Source: Mytilisepta virgata | Lineage: Eukaryota; Mollusca; Bivalvia; Mytilida; Mytilidae | Direction: 5' to 3' | Assembly: GCA_028015205.1 (NCBI GenBank) | Contig: CM051521.1 | Location: 89,132,513 to 89,196,512 of the forward strand | Length of the DNA stretch: 64,000 bases | Part shown: positions 56,601 through 59,247 of the stretch, piece after piece | How positions within the stretch are numbered: the first letter of the stretch is position 1 | How the letters are laid out: the number at the start of each line of letters is the position of its first letter | Notes under the pieces: model-generated | Seen by the model: only the letters and a program-made list of their open reading frames with translations | What the model was told of the DNA's origin: nothing | The model's database searches: none | Translations under genes and position numbers: made by a program

Positions 56601-59247
56601 TTTACAATAATGCTAGATAATCTCAATAAAGAAGCTGAAACTAGCAAAGTAAAGTTTATTCATGAGGGATATAACCCTAGAATCGATGAAATTTTAATTT
56701 TTTTGATTTTCTGGAAATTTTAACAGCATCTTAAGAAATTAACAGCCAGCATGAAAACATTGACTTTTGGACTAGTTAATATCCTCATATTTCACTGATA
56801 TATCTTTATACAGTCTTTAACATTCCTGTTTTTATATTATTAAACAATAGAACTAAATAACCCAGTAAATCCATTTTGCTAAGCATTTTAACAAGTCTGG
56901 TCGAGCTCGCAAAACCGAGTATACTATCAAAAGCGAGTTTTCTTTCCAAGCATTCAATGTTTTTGAATAGTATGTCACCAGGGTTTTTAATATTTTGTAA
57001 ATATACATAAATCACAATAGAAATACAAAATATTTGTAAATATATCGTAAATAATTGTTTTAAAATAAAACCATATATAAAATAAAAACCAAACTAAAGA
57101 GCTTCTGAAATGTTTCGAACATCTTTAGTTTCGTGTGCTGGAGTGTCTTCCAGTTATGTATTTTCTAAAAATAACCATTAAAAGGTCATAAAAAATTCAG
57201 TTGTAAAAAAGCAAATTTCTGTACCATGTTTAACATAGCTAATGTCCTTTTATGTAAGATTAAGTCCCAAAAATAGATGAAATGTATCTGTTATCTATGC
57301 CAAAAACATCCAAAAGATCGTTTAACTTCCGATCGACTTTCACCTCAAATTTCTCAATAATTGCACTGTATATTTTAAGTTTGCTCAGTAGAGATGTTCA
57401 AAAATGCAAATTAACAGGTATGACAGATTATGCATTTGCATTACTGATAAAAGAATATATAACTAGGTGAAGATACTCGCATTTGTGAGTAAGTTGAGGA
57501 CTCATTCTCACAAAAGTGAGTATCAGTTCACCATTCACATATACTCACGTTTGAGAGGTCAACCAGACCTGTTTAAGTAAGTTGATATATATTTTTAGGG
57601 GAAGGTCTTGGCCATGGAAACCAGATTGGACACCAGTCACATTTGACAAGCTACAAATTCCACTTCCTGTACCACACCCAGCTAGTATTGCTATTTCTAT
57701 ATACAATAGGTTTGTAGTTATCAGGAGCATAGAAATTAATCCAATGTTTTTATATTTTGCAAAAAAAGAAAAAGGATGAATATTACAGTAATCTATATAT
57801 ATTAATTACCCAGTACATATATTTTCATCACTCTGTTCTCCTGAAGTAAAATTCCAATTCTGAACACATTGAAACCAGTTCTAACCAGTTTTATAATTTT
57901 GAATAACTGGACAGGCATTAATTTGTTGTGTATAATTTTTTTGCTATTACACTTAATGATTACATTATTCATTAGAAAAACCTTCTACTGTTGATTCAAG
58001 TATCAAATTTGAAAGTTAGAAAATTAAACGAGTGGATGGATATTGTAATCAATGAACTGATGTAAAAAAATCTATACTAACATGGAAAGTATAAAAAAGT
58101 ACAGTCCACTCTCATTATCTCAGACTTGCTTGAGTCGAATTTTTTCTGTGGTCCAACATGTTTTACAGTGCAAATATATGCATTACGACTCCTGTTTAGT
58201 CGAATTTGCATGAGTCAAATTTTCTACCATCTTGAACTAAATTTTGAATCTCAAATTATCAAAACAATTAAATTTCTTCACAGTTAAGTTTTATTTCCAG
58301 TAATTGACAATCGTCATCATTTGATTTTTTTGTGCTATTGATTTATTGGGAATTCACATTGATTGGTAAAAATAATTCATATTGAGTAGATTTATTAGTG
58401 TCATATAATGTACAAAATTTATTTATCAACAAGTTATTCAGCTTAATGATTTGTCGTCTTGCTCTTGGTGCATATCCAGTTCGGGCTGCCAAATCTTTTT
58501 GATCTCTTGTAATCAATTTTTCTTCAGCTATGTTTCGTTTTTATTGATATAAAATGCTACACATTAATTATACAAGTATCTGAACATGGATAAATGAAAT
58601 GAGCTCTCGATATTCATGTAAAATATTGTTTTGCTCCAGCACCTACAGAGATTTTAGATTTACTGCAAGTAATAAATAACCTTTCTTTGTAACTAGGAAA
58701 ATTTGTCAACTCCCTATTACTCAAATTTCGTCTATTTTAGAATTTTTTTCGCTGTCTGACGAAGTTTGAAATAACGAGAGTCGACTGTAATTTATTTTTC
58801 AGAGAACATGACCAGGATCCTATAGACTATGATGATTACTATTGTCAGAGGATTATCAGGGCTACTAAAGAGGTACCATATACAGGAGATCCTATCTCTA
58901 ATGAATTTTATGATATAGAATTAACAGACAATACAATTGAAAATGACTCACCAGAGAAAGTCATAGACAATAATAGTCCTTATTTACACTTAGCACAACA
59001 AGAGCGATCATTTTCGGATGAAAACATGGCTACTAGTCCCATTTCTGAAGAAAATGCGACATCCAGTCCTGTTTCTGGAAGTCAAATTGATGTTATAGTT
59101 CATACAACACCGTCAGAGGAGTCACCACTCGAACATGACATTTTGGTGCATAAATCTGTAGAAGGCGATACATTAGAACGTGTTTGTTTTACAGACCCTG
59201 AAAGGGATACAAGCTGTGCAATAGATATTCCTGATGCTGATTCTTAA
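62..59247 (+). CDS. Unrecognised multi-pass membrane protein, 16 exons in window, 5' partial
   Basis: Seen: exons 62-196, 2526-2615, 6720-6834, 10494-10650, 13739-13803, 15083-15217, 16025-16173, 18485-18597, 50267-50386, 52197-52272, 53894-54020, 54372-54457, 55720-55816, 56153-56243, 57599-57709 and 58803-59247 join in one open frame of 2112 nt (703 codons plus TAA). Every junction matches in phase. Residues 16-75 are rich in W and F. Residues 136-160, 163-182 and about 205-232 are hydrophobic, membrane-type segments rich in G, V, I and L. Residues 233-282 form a basic/aromatic loop ([33 protein letters not shown]). Residues 283-460 are charged and helix-prone. Residues 519-556 carry SWPWKPDW and a proline-rich stretch. 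The last ~125 residues are acidic and Ser/Thr-rich. Exon 1 follows an acceptor, so the true N-terminus lies upstream. Inference: an integral membrane protein. I do not recognise the family and assign no function. The gene hosts a nested antisense gene and many transposons in its introns. Confidence 0.8.
197..1254. other. Intron 1, 5' part
   Basis: AT-rich intronic sequence. I see no gene, transposon end or structured repeat in it. Confidence 0.5.
1255..2483. mobile_element. TTAA-flanked non-autonomous DNA element (MITE)
   Basis: Begins GGGGGTAGGCCT and ends with its inverse AGGCCTACCCCC, flanked on both sides by TTAA (1251-1254 and 2484-2487). The terminal repeats are about 13 bp. No coding capacity is visible. 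TTAA target duplications are typical of piggyBac and Kolobok superfamilies; I cannot choose between them from the termini. Confidence 0.7.
2526..2615 (+). CDS. Exon 2 of the membrane protein gene
   Basis: 30 codons, phase 0 in and out, acceptor TTTTAG, donor GTAAGT. The peptide runs from [11 protein letters not shown] to LQLCQAD. It begins 38 bp after a TTAA-flanked MITE ends. The antisense ORF over this exon is a shadow. Confidence 0.75.
2616..3163. other. Intron 2, 5' part
   Basis: AT-rich sequence. Nothing recognisable was seen. Confidence 0.4.
3168..5875 (+). mobile_element. Kolobok-like TTAA transposon, degraded, with THAP-domain remnant
   Basis: 85-bp terminal inverted repeats (3168-3252 and 5791-5875) differ at only a few positions. 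They start AGTGGAACTAAAACGC and are bounded by TTAA at 3164-3167 and 5876-5879. A further inverted match lies inside them (around 3345-3373 and 5650-5680, GCCGGAAGTGACGTA-like). Near the 5' end is a THAP-type zinc-finger ORF. TTAA target sites plus a THAP domain fit the Kolobok superfamily. The interior beyond 4000 shows no transposase catalytic region, so the copy is non-autonomous. Confidence 0.7.
3532..3999 (+). pseudogene. THAP-domain ORF of the transposon, broken by a stop
   Basis: The ATG at 3532 opens [14 protein letters not shown], the first C-x4-C of a C2CH THAP zinc finger, followed by the HAFPKD and LWVRFV landmarks. An in-frame TAA at 3697-3699 interrupts the final C-x2-H of the motif (CS-stop-HF). 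The same frame then continues through [16 protein letters not shown] and SVPSIYP, which corresponds to the AVPTIF-type end of THAP domains, and is open to 3999. The coding potential then decays. No intact product is possible from this copy unless the stop is read through. Confidence 0.65.
5880..6719. other. Intron 2, 3' part
   Basis: AT-rich intron with no gene or transposon ends recognised. Confidence 0.4.
6720..6834 (+). CDS. Exon 3 of the membrane protein gene
   Basis: Acceptor TTTCTAG, donor GTATGT, phase 0 in and 1 out. The peptide starts [10 protein letters not shown] and is strongly basic ([13 protein letters not shown]). Confidence 0.75.
7172..9094. mobile_element. Middle nested TA-flanked element (pogo-like ends)
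   Basis: Starts CAGTCGAACCCACTTAAT after TA (7170-7171). It ends with the imperfect inverse (ATTAACCGGGTTGCACTG) before TA at 9095-9096. It contains a third element and a poly(C) run near 8596. There is no intact ORF. Confidence 0.55.
7586..8368. mobile_element. Inner fold-back MITE with long inverted arms, TTAA target
   Basis: Begins GGTAACAGGTACGTAAATGG and ends with the inverse ACGTACCTGTCACC, flanked by TTAA (7582-7585 and 8369-8372). The inverted similarity extends for roughly 200 bp on each side (for example GAATTCG/GTGACC segments near 7900 and 8060), so the whole element could fold into one long hairpin. It is non-coding. Confidence 0.65.
9460..9909. other. Intron 3 spacer
   Basis: AT-rich. 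Nothing recognised. Confidence 0.4.
9910..10028. repeat. Near-perfect 54-bp-arm palindrome
   Basis: Left arm 9910-9964 (AGGGTTATTGCATTAATATT...) and right arm 9975-10028 (its inverse, ending TGCAATAACCCT) are separated by about 10 bp. A degenerate relative sits at about 12185-12316. It is probably a small fold-back element. Confidence 0.7.
10033..10440. mobile_element. 408-bp element with 20-bp inverted ends carrying an ORF fragment
   Basis: The ends TTATATAGTAATAAATATTT and AAATATTTATTACTATATAA are exact inverses. The interior is mostly filled by a minus-strand ORF (10053-10319). The right end lies 53 bp before exon 4. Confidence 0.6.
10053..10319 (-). pseudogene. Fragment resembling N-terminal Crypton-type (DUF3504) recombinase region
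   Basis: 88 codons. After a MADAGH start context the protein reads [20 protein letters not shown], then LLYKWL and [17 protein letters not shown]. Known: the I-E-x-I-P-x-x-E-L pattern and the preceding D-L-x-x-F/L-x-x-W-L helix occur at the start of the Crypton-derived DUF3504 domain (as in ZMYM and QRICH1 proteins). The frame stops right after LSEF at the element end, so no catalytic part is present. Family assignment is from memory of the motif. Confidence 0.4.
10494..10650 (+). CDS. Exon 4 of the membrane protein gene (first hydrophobic core)
   Basis: Acceptor ATATCAG, donor GTAAGA, phase 1 in and 2 out. It encodes [14 protein letters not shown] followed by a long hydrophobic run rich in L, V, T and S, taken as a transmembrane segment. 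Confidence 0.8.
10717..11944 (+). mobile_element. Helitron/Helentron-like element A (AACCGG ends)
   Basis: The 5' end AACCGGATTTTC (10717-10728) forms a hairpin with the nearby AAATATCGGTT. Its inverse GAAAATCCGGTT recurs at 11910-11921, directly followed by the hairpin GCTGTC-attc-GACAGC (11923-11938) and then CTCTTG before T. The interior is a 161-bp tandem array. There is no transposase, so it is non-autonomous. Confidence 0.65.
10784..11706 (+). repeat. 161-bp tandem repeat, about 5.7 units
   Basis: Units start at about 10784, 10945, 11106, 11267, 11428 and 11589. They are nearly identical except for scattered changes in the last two. Each contains ATAACTTATGAACTGTTCAA and a GGAGGTCAAGTTCGATATTG segment. 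The period is not a multiple of three; the repeated 76-codon ORFs over it are by-products. The length and internal landmarks suggest a BIV160-type bivalve core repeat (recalled, not checked). Confidence 0.9.
11945..12409. repeat. Hairpin plus degenerate palindrome remnants in intron 4
   Basis: A clean hairpin, TTGTGGTTTTTG (11945-11956) with CAAAACCACAA (11966-11976), abuts element A. At about 12185-12316 are fragments of the AGGGTTATTGCAT palindrome family (AATGCAATAACCCTT, then GTGCAATATGATAGGATATTGCAC split by point changes). There is no gene. Confidence 0.45.
12410..13707 (+). mobile_element. Helitron/Helentron-like element B (GCTCACCTGG ends)
   Basis: The 5' hairpin AGCTCACCTGG/CCATGTGAGCT is followed by GGCGTCCGTCGTCGTCG microsatellite. 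Two or more diverged ~550-bp internal repeats carry ACATGGCCGCCATGG and GGAGTTATTGCCC landmarks. Near the 3' end lie the inverse CCAGGTGAGC (13673-13682), the hairpin GGCTCC-tg-GGAGCC (13689-13702) and the end CTTG (13704-13707) before T. It is non-coding. Confidence 0.65.
13739..13803 (+). CDS. Exon 5 of the membrane protein gene
   Basis: 65 nt, acceptor TTTTCAG, donor GTAATG, phase 2 in and 1 out. It completes a second hydrophobic segment ([18 protein letters not shown]). It starts 31 bp after the 3' end of a Helitron-like element. Confidence 0.8.
13804..14746. other. Intron 5, 5' part
   Basis: AT-rich. No gene or recognisable element seen. Confidence 0.4.
14747..14888 (+). repeat. 142-bp direct repeat, copy 1
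   Basis: Matches 15734-15875 with one visible mismatch (AAGGTAT versus AAGATAT). It lies 987 bp upstream of copy 2 in the same orientation, with exon 6 between them. A short ORF starting [10 protein letters not shown] lies in both copies but diverges at the repeat end, so it is unlikely to be coding. Confidence 0.9.
15083..15217 (+). CDS. Exon 6 of the membrane protein gene
   Basis: Acceptor TTTTTCAG, donor GTAAGT, phase 1 in and out. It encodes a third hydrophobic stretch with small residues ([16 protein letters not shown]). It is flanked by a near-identical 142-bp direct repeat, one copy in each neighbouring intron. Confidence 0.8.
15734..15875 (+). repeat. 142-bp direct repeat, copy 2
   Basis: Near-identical to 14747-14888. 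It lies in intron 6, between exons 6 and 7. Confidence 0.9.
16025..16173 (+). CDS. Exon 7 of the membrane protein gene (basic/aromatic loop)
   Basis: Acceptor CTTTCAG, donor GTACAG, phase 1 in and 0 out. It encodes [20 protein letters not shown], then [17 protein letters not shown] and [13 protein letters not shown] judge this the most motif-like part of the protein. Confidence 0.8.
16433..18237. mobile_element. MITE split in two by Helitron-like element C
   Basis: The left piece (about 16433-16468, ATCCAGACCATAATAG) and right piece (about 18019-18237, ending in a CTGCATACCTAA-like end) match, in order, the two parts of the intact TTAA MITE at 46649-46927. Shared landmarks are AACCAAA..TTTAAAGC, GCTGATAA.TACCGAGGTCA-like and GGAACATCCGGGA.TTTTG. 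Everything between is a later insertion. Confidence 0.6.
16469..18018 (+). mobile_element. Helitron/Helentron-like element C
   Basis: The 5' end is AGCTCTCCTGGC with TGATGTGAGCT, followed by a short GTCCGTC tract. About seven or eight tandem units of ~145 bp occur from 16560 to 17640 (GGCCAAATGGAATGAAACTTG, GACAGGAAGCAT, GGGAGGTTCTTTACAAA, ATGGCTGCCAT landmarks). The 3' end has CCAGGTGAGC (17980-17989), the hairpin GGCTCA/TGAGCC (17996-18013) and CTAG (18015-18018) before T. The many short ORFs here are repeat artefacts. Confidence 0.65.
18485..18597 (+). CDS. Exon 8 of the membrane protein gene
   Basis: Acceptor TTCCAG, donor GTAAGA, phase 0 in and 2 out. The peptide is helical and charged ([19 protein letters not shown]). 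It precedes the 31.7-kb intron. Confidence 0.8.
18598..19089. other. Start of the 31.7-kb intron 8
   Basis: AT-rich. Nothing recognised. Confidence 0.4.
19090..19595 (+). mobile_element. Helitron/Helentron-like element D, 5' truncated
   Basis: Roughly 150-170-bp diverged units (CTTAGTTTAACATAGGACCC, GAAACCAAACATGGCATGAA) related to the end of element C. The 3' end has CAGATGAGCGATACAG, a CTCC-tg-GGAG hairpin and CTGG (19592-19595) before T. I see no 5' terminal hairpin. Confidence 0.55.
19840..20280 (+). repeat. Diverged ~165-bp tandem units, element-J-like core
   Basis: About three decayed units share CAACTCCTGCTAGAG, CTTTGAAACTT and GATGTGCATGAAGG landmarks with the core of element J at 50650-51120. 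The ends are not identifiable. Confidence 0.45.
20299..23059 (+). mobile_element. Helitron/Helentron-like element E, interrupted by element F
   Basis: Begins AGGCCATGTGAGCTTTTGTC with GGCGTCCGTCGTCC. About four ~145-150-bp units follow (with ATGGCCGCCAT at 20476 and 20626), then element F. The same unit phase resumes at about 22953 (AAAGTTTTCTCATTTTGTCC). The 3' end has CCAGGTAAGC (23021-23030), the hairpin AGCTCA/TGAGCC and CTAG (23056-23059) before T. Confidence 0.65.
20902..22946 (+). mobile_element. Nested Helitron-like element F (ATGACCGC ends)
   Basis: The 5' hairpin ATGACCGCAAAA/TTTTGCGGTCGTAT is followed by a GTCGTC microsatellite. Three ~160-bp units start at 20998, 21158 and 21319 (GGTTTTCGCACAATAACTTT, GGTTTATGACCACAAAAGG). 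An internal direct duplication (about 21730-21985 and 22462-22690) follows, with several long G runs. The 3' end has the inverse GCGGTCGTAT (22916-22925) and the hairpin GCTGCGC-cca-GCGGAGC (22929-22945). TTTTAT is found at both borders and may be the target site. It is non-coding. Confidence 0.65.
23060..26453. other. Intron 8 interior
   Basis: 3.4 kb of AT-rich sequence without a convincing gene. At about 24030-24230 is a decayed fragment with the TAGGAGTTATACCCCTTA landmark of the Helitron-like cores. Short ORFs here show no protein features. Confidence 0.4.
26454..26716. repeat. Fold-back element, ~80-bp arms
   Basis: The left arm (GCCATCCTCCCGAGTCAGGG...TTTTGCGGGT) and right arm (...GCAAAACATGAATGTC...CTTGGGAGGATGG) are inverses with scattered mismatches, separated by ~95 bp. 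The element is GC-richer than its surroundings and non-coding. Confidence 0.65.
26717..28636. other. Intron 8 interior
   Basis: AT-rich, with a TA microsatellite near 28536-28553. No gene recognised. Confidence 0.4.
28637..29337 (+). mobile_element. Helitron/Helentron-like element G (AACCGG ends)
   Basis: The 5' end AACCGGGTTTTTC hairpins with GAAAAATCAGGTT. The inverse GAAAACCCGGTT (29301-29312) precedes the hairpin GCTGTC-actca-GACAGC (29314-29330) and CTCTTG (to 29337) before T. The interior holds about four diverged units with GTCCGGCCTGTAACTTT, AAGACCTAGGCCTTGGAT and GACCTTGAC landmarks. It is a sister of element A by its ends. Confidence 0.65.
29338..31661. other. Intron 8 interior
   Basis: AT-rich. 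No gene, terminal repeat or structured element identified. Confidence 0.4.
31662..33067 (+). mobile_element. Helitron/Helentron-like element H
   Basis: The 5' hairpin AGCTCACCTGACCC/GGGTCATGTGAGCT is followed by a ~100-bp (GTCC)n/GTCGTCC microsatellite. Internal units include a ~300-bp segment repeated about three times between 32100 and 32770 (ATGTTATTATTTCAAAAATC). The 3' end has CCAGGTGAGC (33033-33042), the hairpin GGCTCT-tg-AGAGCC and CTTG (33064-33067) before T. Confidence 0.65.
33068..35239. other. Intron 8 interior
   Basis: AT-rich, nothing recognised. Small ORFs have no family features. Confidence 0.4.
35240..36557 (+). mobile_element. Helitron/Helentron-like element I
   Basis: The 5' hairpin AGCTCACCTGGC/GCCAGGGTGAGCT is followed by a GTCCGTCC tract. 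Two copies of a ~485-bp internal unit start near 35497 and 35980 (AAAAATCTTCTCCTCTGAAA). The 3' end has CCAGGTGAGC (36523-36532), the hairpin GGCTC-tggt-GAGCC and CTAG (36554-36557) before T. Confidence 0.65.
36558..38190. other. Intron 8 interior with a dispersed-repeat-like segment
   Basis: 37030-37330 (GGACATGCTTACCCTTCTGG, CACCTGATGTCACTCCTGG and CATGGACTTTGAATTGTGG) resembles a dispersed repeat I recall from mussel DNA; this was not checked. No gene is seen. Confidence 0.35.
38191..38601. mobile_element. 411-bp MITE with ~35-bp inverted ends
   Basis: Starts GGCCAAAAAAAC and reads AATAGGTGTGTTTCC. The right end is the inverse (GGAAACACACCTATTTTTTA...TTTTGGCC). The left flank is TTAA and the right flank TAA. 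A long T run sits inside. It is non-coding. Confidence 0.65.
38602..39510. other. Sequence between the MITE and the BTB gene
   Basis: AT-rich. It may contain the 3' UTR of the minus-strand BTB gene. Nothing else was seen. Confidence 0.4.
39463..39468 (-). terminator. Possible weak poly(A) signal of the BTB gene
   Basis: ATTAAA on the minus strand, about 43 bp past the stop. This is close to the stop and not the canonical hexamer, so it is tentative. Confidence 0.2.
39511..40779 (-). CDS. BTB-BACK domain protein, intronless, nested in intron 8
   Basis: Uninterrupted 422-codon ORF on the minus strand. Residues 43-152 form a BTB/POZ domain ([15 protein letters not shown], then GHKMIIS at 69-75, [18 protein letters not shown] at 102-119 and HKLAEKYMV at 132-140). 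Residues about 160-275 fit a BACK domain, with the family-typical [12 protein letters not shown] at 256-267. The C-terminal ~100 residues are Ser/Thr/Asn-rich and low complexity. I see no Kelch repeats, zinc fingers or signal peptide. Known: BTB domains dimerise, and BTB-BACK proteins often serve as Cullin-3 substrate adaptors. The domain layout is closest, from memory, to BTBD17-like proteins. Inference: either a functional single-exon (possibly retroposed) gene or one whose 5' UTR exons lie elsewhere. It lies antisense inside the membrane-protein gene. Confidence 0.8.
   Translation of the reverse strand: MKRFSPSGQHYPDPSKPPENYAPDEPIYGNAEDGCKKVKTTQSFESLFDNETLSDIIIDVNDGQFVFNGHKMIISMKSAVLAAMLNDVNSSDEHEILYLHELPECSQVFSRFLFFIYSGAVWLHRDYVLELHKLAEKYMVKPLSQHCECYISQILHNMLERRDNSRGFPTDVICDIYENDSFNREIQQLSFKILCAKFKELVNSERWQKCNSRLVCDLMKSDDCHAEENVILTSATEWMKKNSISDKTLIEDILVNIRYPFLHRRVLYHLQKNEAFKNFPQVQSKLEKAVRYHCYKDLPEAKNEFVGIQYKPRIFQGAASSATSHCSNSPKRHSANLPNCVQNNQMTVIQTDLVRTNVHSVSPSNFVSLSSETRTSDTGDNTILYTTTDTGLASINNIPCRPPRFNGTLNGNNNAGVHNTPQ
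40780..42888. other. Upstream flank of the BTB gene
   Basis: The BTB promoter and any 5' UTR exon should lie here on the minus strand; I cannot place them. No other gene is seen. Confidence 0.35.
42889..43130 (+). pseudogene. Decayed C-terminal fragment of a non-LTR retrotransposon ORF2
   Basis: The frame from about 42902 reads [20 protein letters not shown] and then a stop. Broken pieces follow: PLFRSLNVL and [17 protein letters not shown]. Known: a C...H...C knuckle (C-G-A-x-E-D-x-x-H-x-F-x-x-C-P) followed by a hydrophobic F-I helix is typical of the 3' end of LINE reverse-transcriptase ORFs. Stops and a frameshift make it a relic. Confidence 0.5.
43131..46648. other. Intron 8 interior
   Basis: AT-rich. 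A 77-codon ORF at 43924-44157 has no recognisable family. Otherwise nothing was seen. Confidence 0.4.
46649..46927. mobile_element. 279-bp TTAA MITE (intact relative of the split one)
   Basis: Starts GGTATCCGGACCATAA after TTAA (46645-46648) and ends with the inverse TTTATGGTCCGGATACC before TTAA (46928-46931). It is non-coding; the ORF across it is incidental. Confidence 0.75.
46932..50266. other. End of intron 8
   Basis: AT-rich. The segment about 48480-48860 contains GTCTAGGAGTTATGCCCCTTT, a decayed Helitron-like core landmark. GGATATAC...GTATATCC (49077-49118) is a small inverted repeat. No gene is seen. Confidence 0.35.
50267..50386 (+). CDS. Exon 9 of the membrane protein gene
   Basis: Acceptor TTTTTCAG, donor GTACAA, phase 2 in and out. 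The peptide runs from [17 protein letters not shown] to KDLAVQVL. A Helitron-like element begins 35 bp after the exon end. Confidence 0.75.
50422..52097 (+). mobile_element. Helitron/Helentron-like element K filling intron 9
   Basis: The 5' end GTCCCCTACC (50422-50431) has its inverse GGTAGGGGAC at 52054-52063, followed by the hairpin GTATTG-tgcag-CAATAC (52067-52083) and CTTG (52094-52097) before T. The interior has ~160-bp units starting near 51161, 51322, 51482, 51644 and 51803 (TTATTGCCCTTGGAAATAGG, AGTTTTCCGGACTTTTTTC). Element J interrupts it. It occupies 1676 of the 1810 bp of intron 9. Confidence 0.65.
50510..51160 (+). mobile_element. Nested Helitron-like element J (ACCCCC ends)
   Basis: The 5' hairpin TACCCCCTGCAAAC/GTTTGGGGGGGTA is followed by a ~100-bp (GTCC/GTCT)n microsatellite. 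Three ~168-bp units follow (GCAACTCCTCCTAGACCGCT, GATGTGCATGAAGAAAAATC). The inverse GCGGGGGGTATC (51119-51130) precedes the hairpin GTGAGC-ttt-GCTCAC (51135-51149) and CTAG (51157-51160) before T. This is a textbook Helitron-type 3' end with the hairpin about 7 nt before CTAG. Confidence 0.7.
52197..52272 (+). CDS. Exon 10 of the membrane protein gene
   Basis: 76 nt, acceptor TTGCAG, donor GTAAGA, phase 2 in and 0 out. The peptide is highly charged ([19 protein letters not shown]). Confidence 0.75.
52273..53893. repeat. Intron 10 with a 28-bp-arm palindrome
   Basis: The arms TTACGGCCCTCTGAGGAGGG (53134 onward, to 53161) and GGATATCTCCCGACTCATAGG (first 20 bases plus; 53214-53242) are imperfect inverses about 50 bp apart. 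AGGGTTATTCA motifs repeat at 53290-53330. The rest is plain AT-rich intron. Confidence 0.5.
53894..54020 (+). CDS. Exon 11 of the membrane protein gene
   Basis: Acceptor CCTACAG, donor GTACTA, phase 0 in and 1 out. The peptide includes [19 protein letters not shown] and ends FRDWR. Confidence 0.75.
54372..54457 (+). CDS. Exon 12 of the membrane protein gene
   Basis: Acceptor ATTTCAG, donor GTAATA, phase 1 in and 0 out. The peptide runs [15 protein letters not shown] to DTHFQLE. Intron 11 before it is only 351 bp. Confidence 0.75.
54458..55015. other. Intron 12, 5' part
   Basis: AT-rich. A 99-codon ORF at 54722-55021 shows no protein features. Nothing recognised. Confidence 0.4.
55016..55467. 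mobile_element. 452-bp TA-flanked MITE
   Basis: Starts CTGTAAATATGGAAATTATT after TA and ends with the degenerate inverse AATTTCTGAATTTACAG before TA. Repeated ATTGCGA/TCGCAAT motifs lie near both ends. It is non-coding. Confidence 0.6.
55720..55816 (+). CDS. Exon 13 of the membrane protein gene
   Basis: Acceptor TTTTTCAG, donor GTAAAT, phase 0 in and 1 out. The peptide includes [19 protein letters not shown]. An internal GTATGT at 55743 could act as a cryptic donor, but using it would lose 24 well-formed codons. Confidence 0.75.
56153..56243 (+). CDS. Exon 14 of the membrane protein gene
   Basis: Acceptor TTTTTAAG, donor GTAACT, phase 1 in and 2 out. The peptide includes [19 protein letters not shown]. 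It is needed to reconcile the phase-1 end of exon 13 with the phase-2 start of exon 15. Two antisense ORFs over it are shadows. Confidence 0.7.
56244..57598. other. Intron 14
   Basis: AT-rich. A short cluster of ACTCGCATTTGTGAGTA-like inverted motifs lies at 57475-57550. No gene is seen. Confidence 0.4.
57599..57709 (+). CDS. Exon 15 of the membrane protein gene (WPWKPDW block)
   Basis: Acceptor TTTTTAG, donor GTTTGT, phase 2 in and out. It encodes [15 protein letters not shown], then a proline-rich hydrophobic stretch ([17 protein letters not shown]). Another frame is also open, but only this one continues into the last exon. Confidence 0.8.
58102..58787. mobile_element. 686-bp pogo-like MITE in intron 15
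   Basis: Starts CAGTCCACTCTCATTATCTC after TA and ends with the inverse AATAACGAGAGTCGACTG before TA (58788-58789). It is non-coding and ends about 13 bp before the AG of the last exon's acceptor. Confidence 0.7.
58803..59247 (+). CDS. Exon 16, last exon of the long isoform (acidic tail)
   Basis: Acceptor ATTTTTCAG, phase 2 in, 148 codons to TAA at 59245-59247. It starts [20 protein letters not shown] and continues into an acidic, Ser/Pro/Thr-rich tail without hydrophobic segments, probably disordered. An internal GAG/GTACCA at 58873 could act as a phase-0 donor. The acceptor lies just downstream of a pogo-like MITE. Confidence 0.8.

Noticed and set aside
57599..57709. Alternative frame of exon 15 read from the phase-1 end of exon 13 (EGLGHGNQ...)
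   Set aside because: It leaves the last exon out of frame; adding exon 14 (56153-56243) restores phase and gives the WPWKPDW frame.
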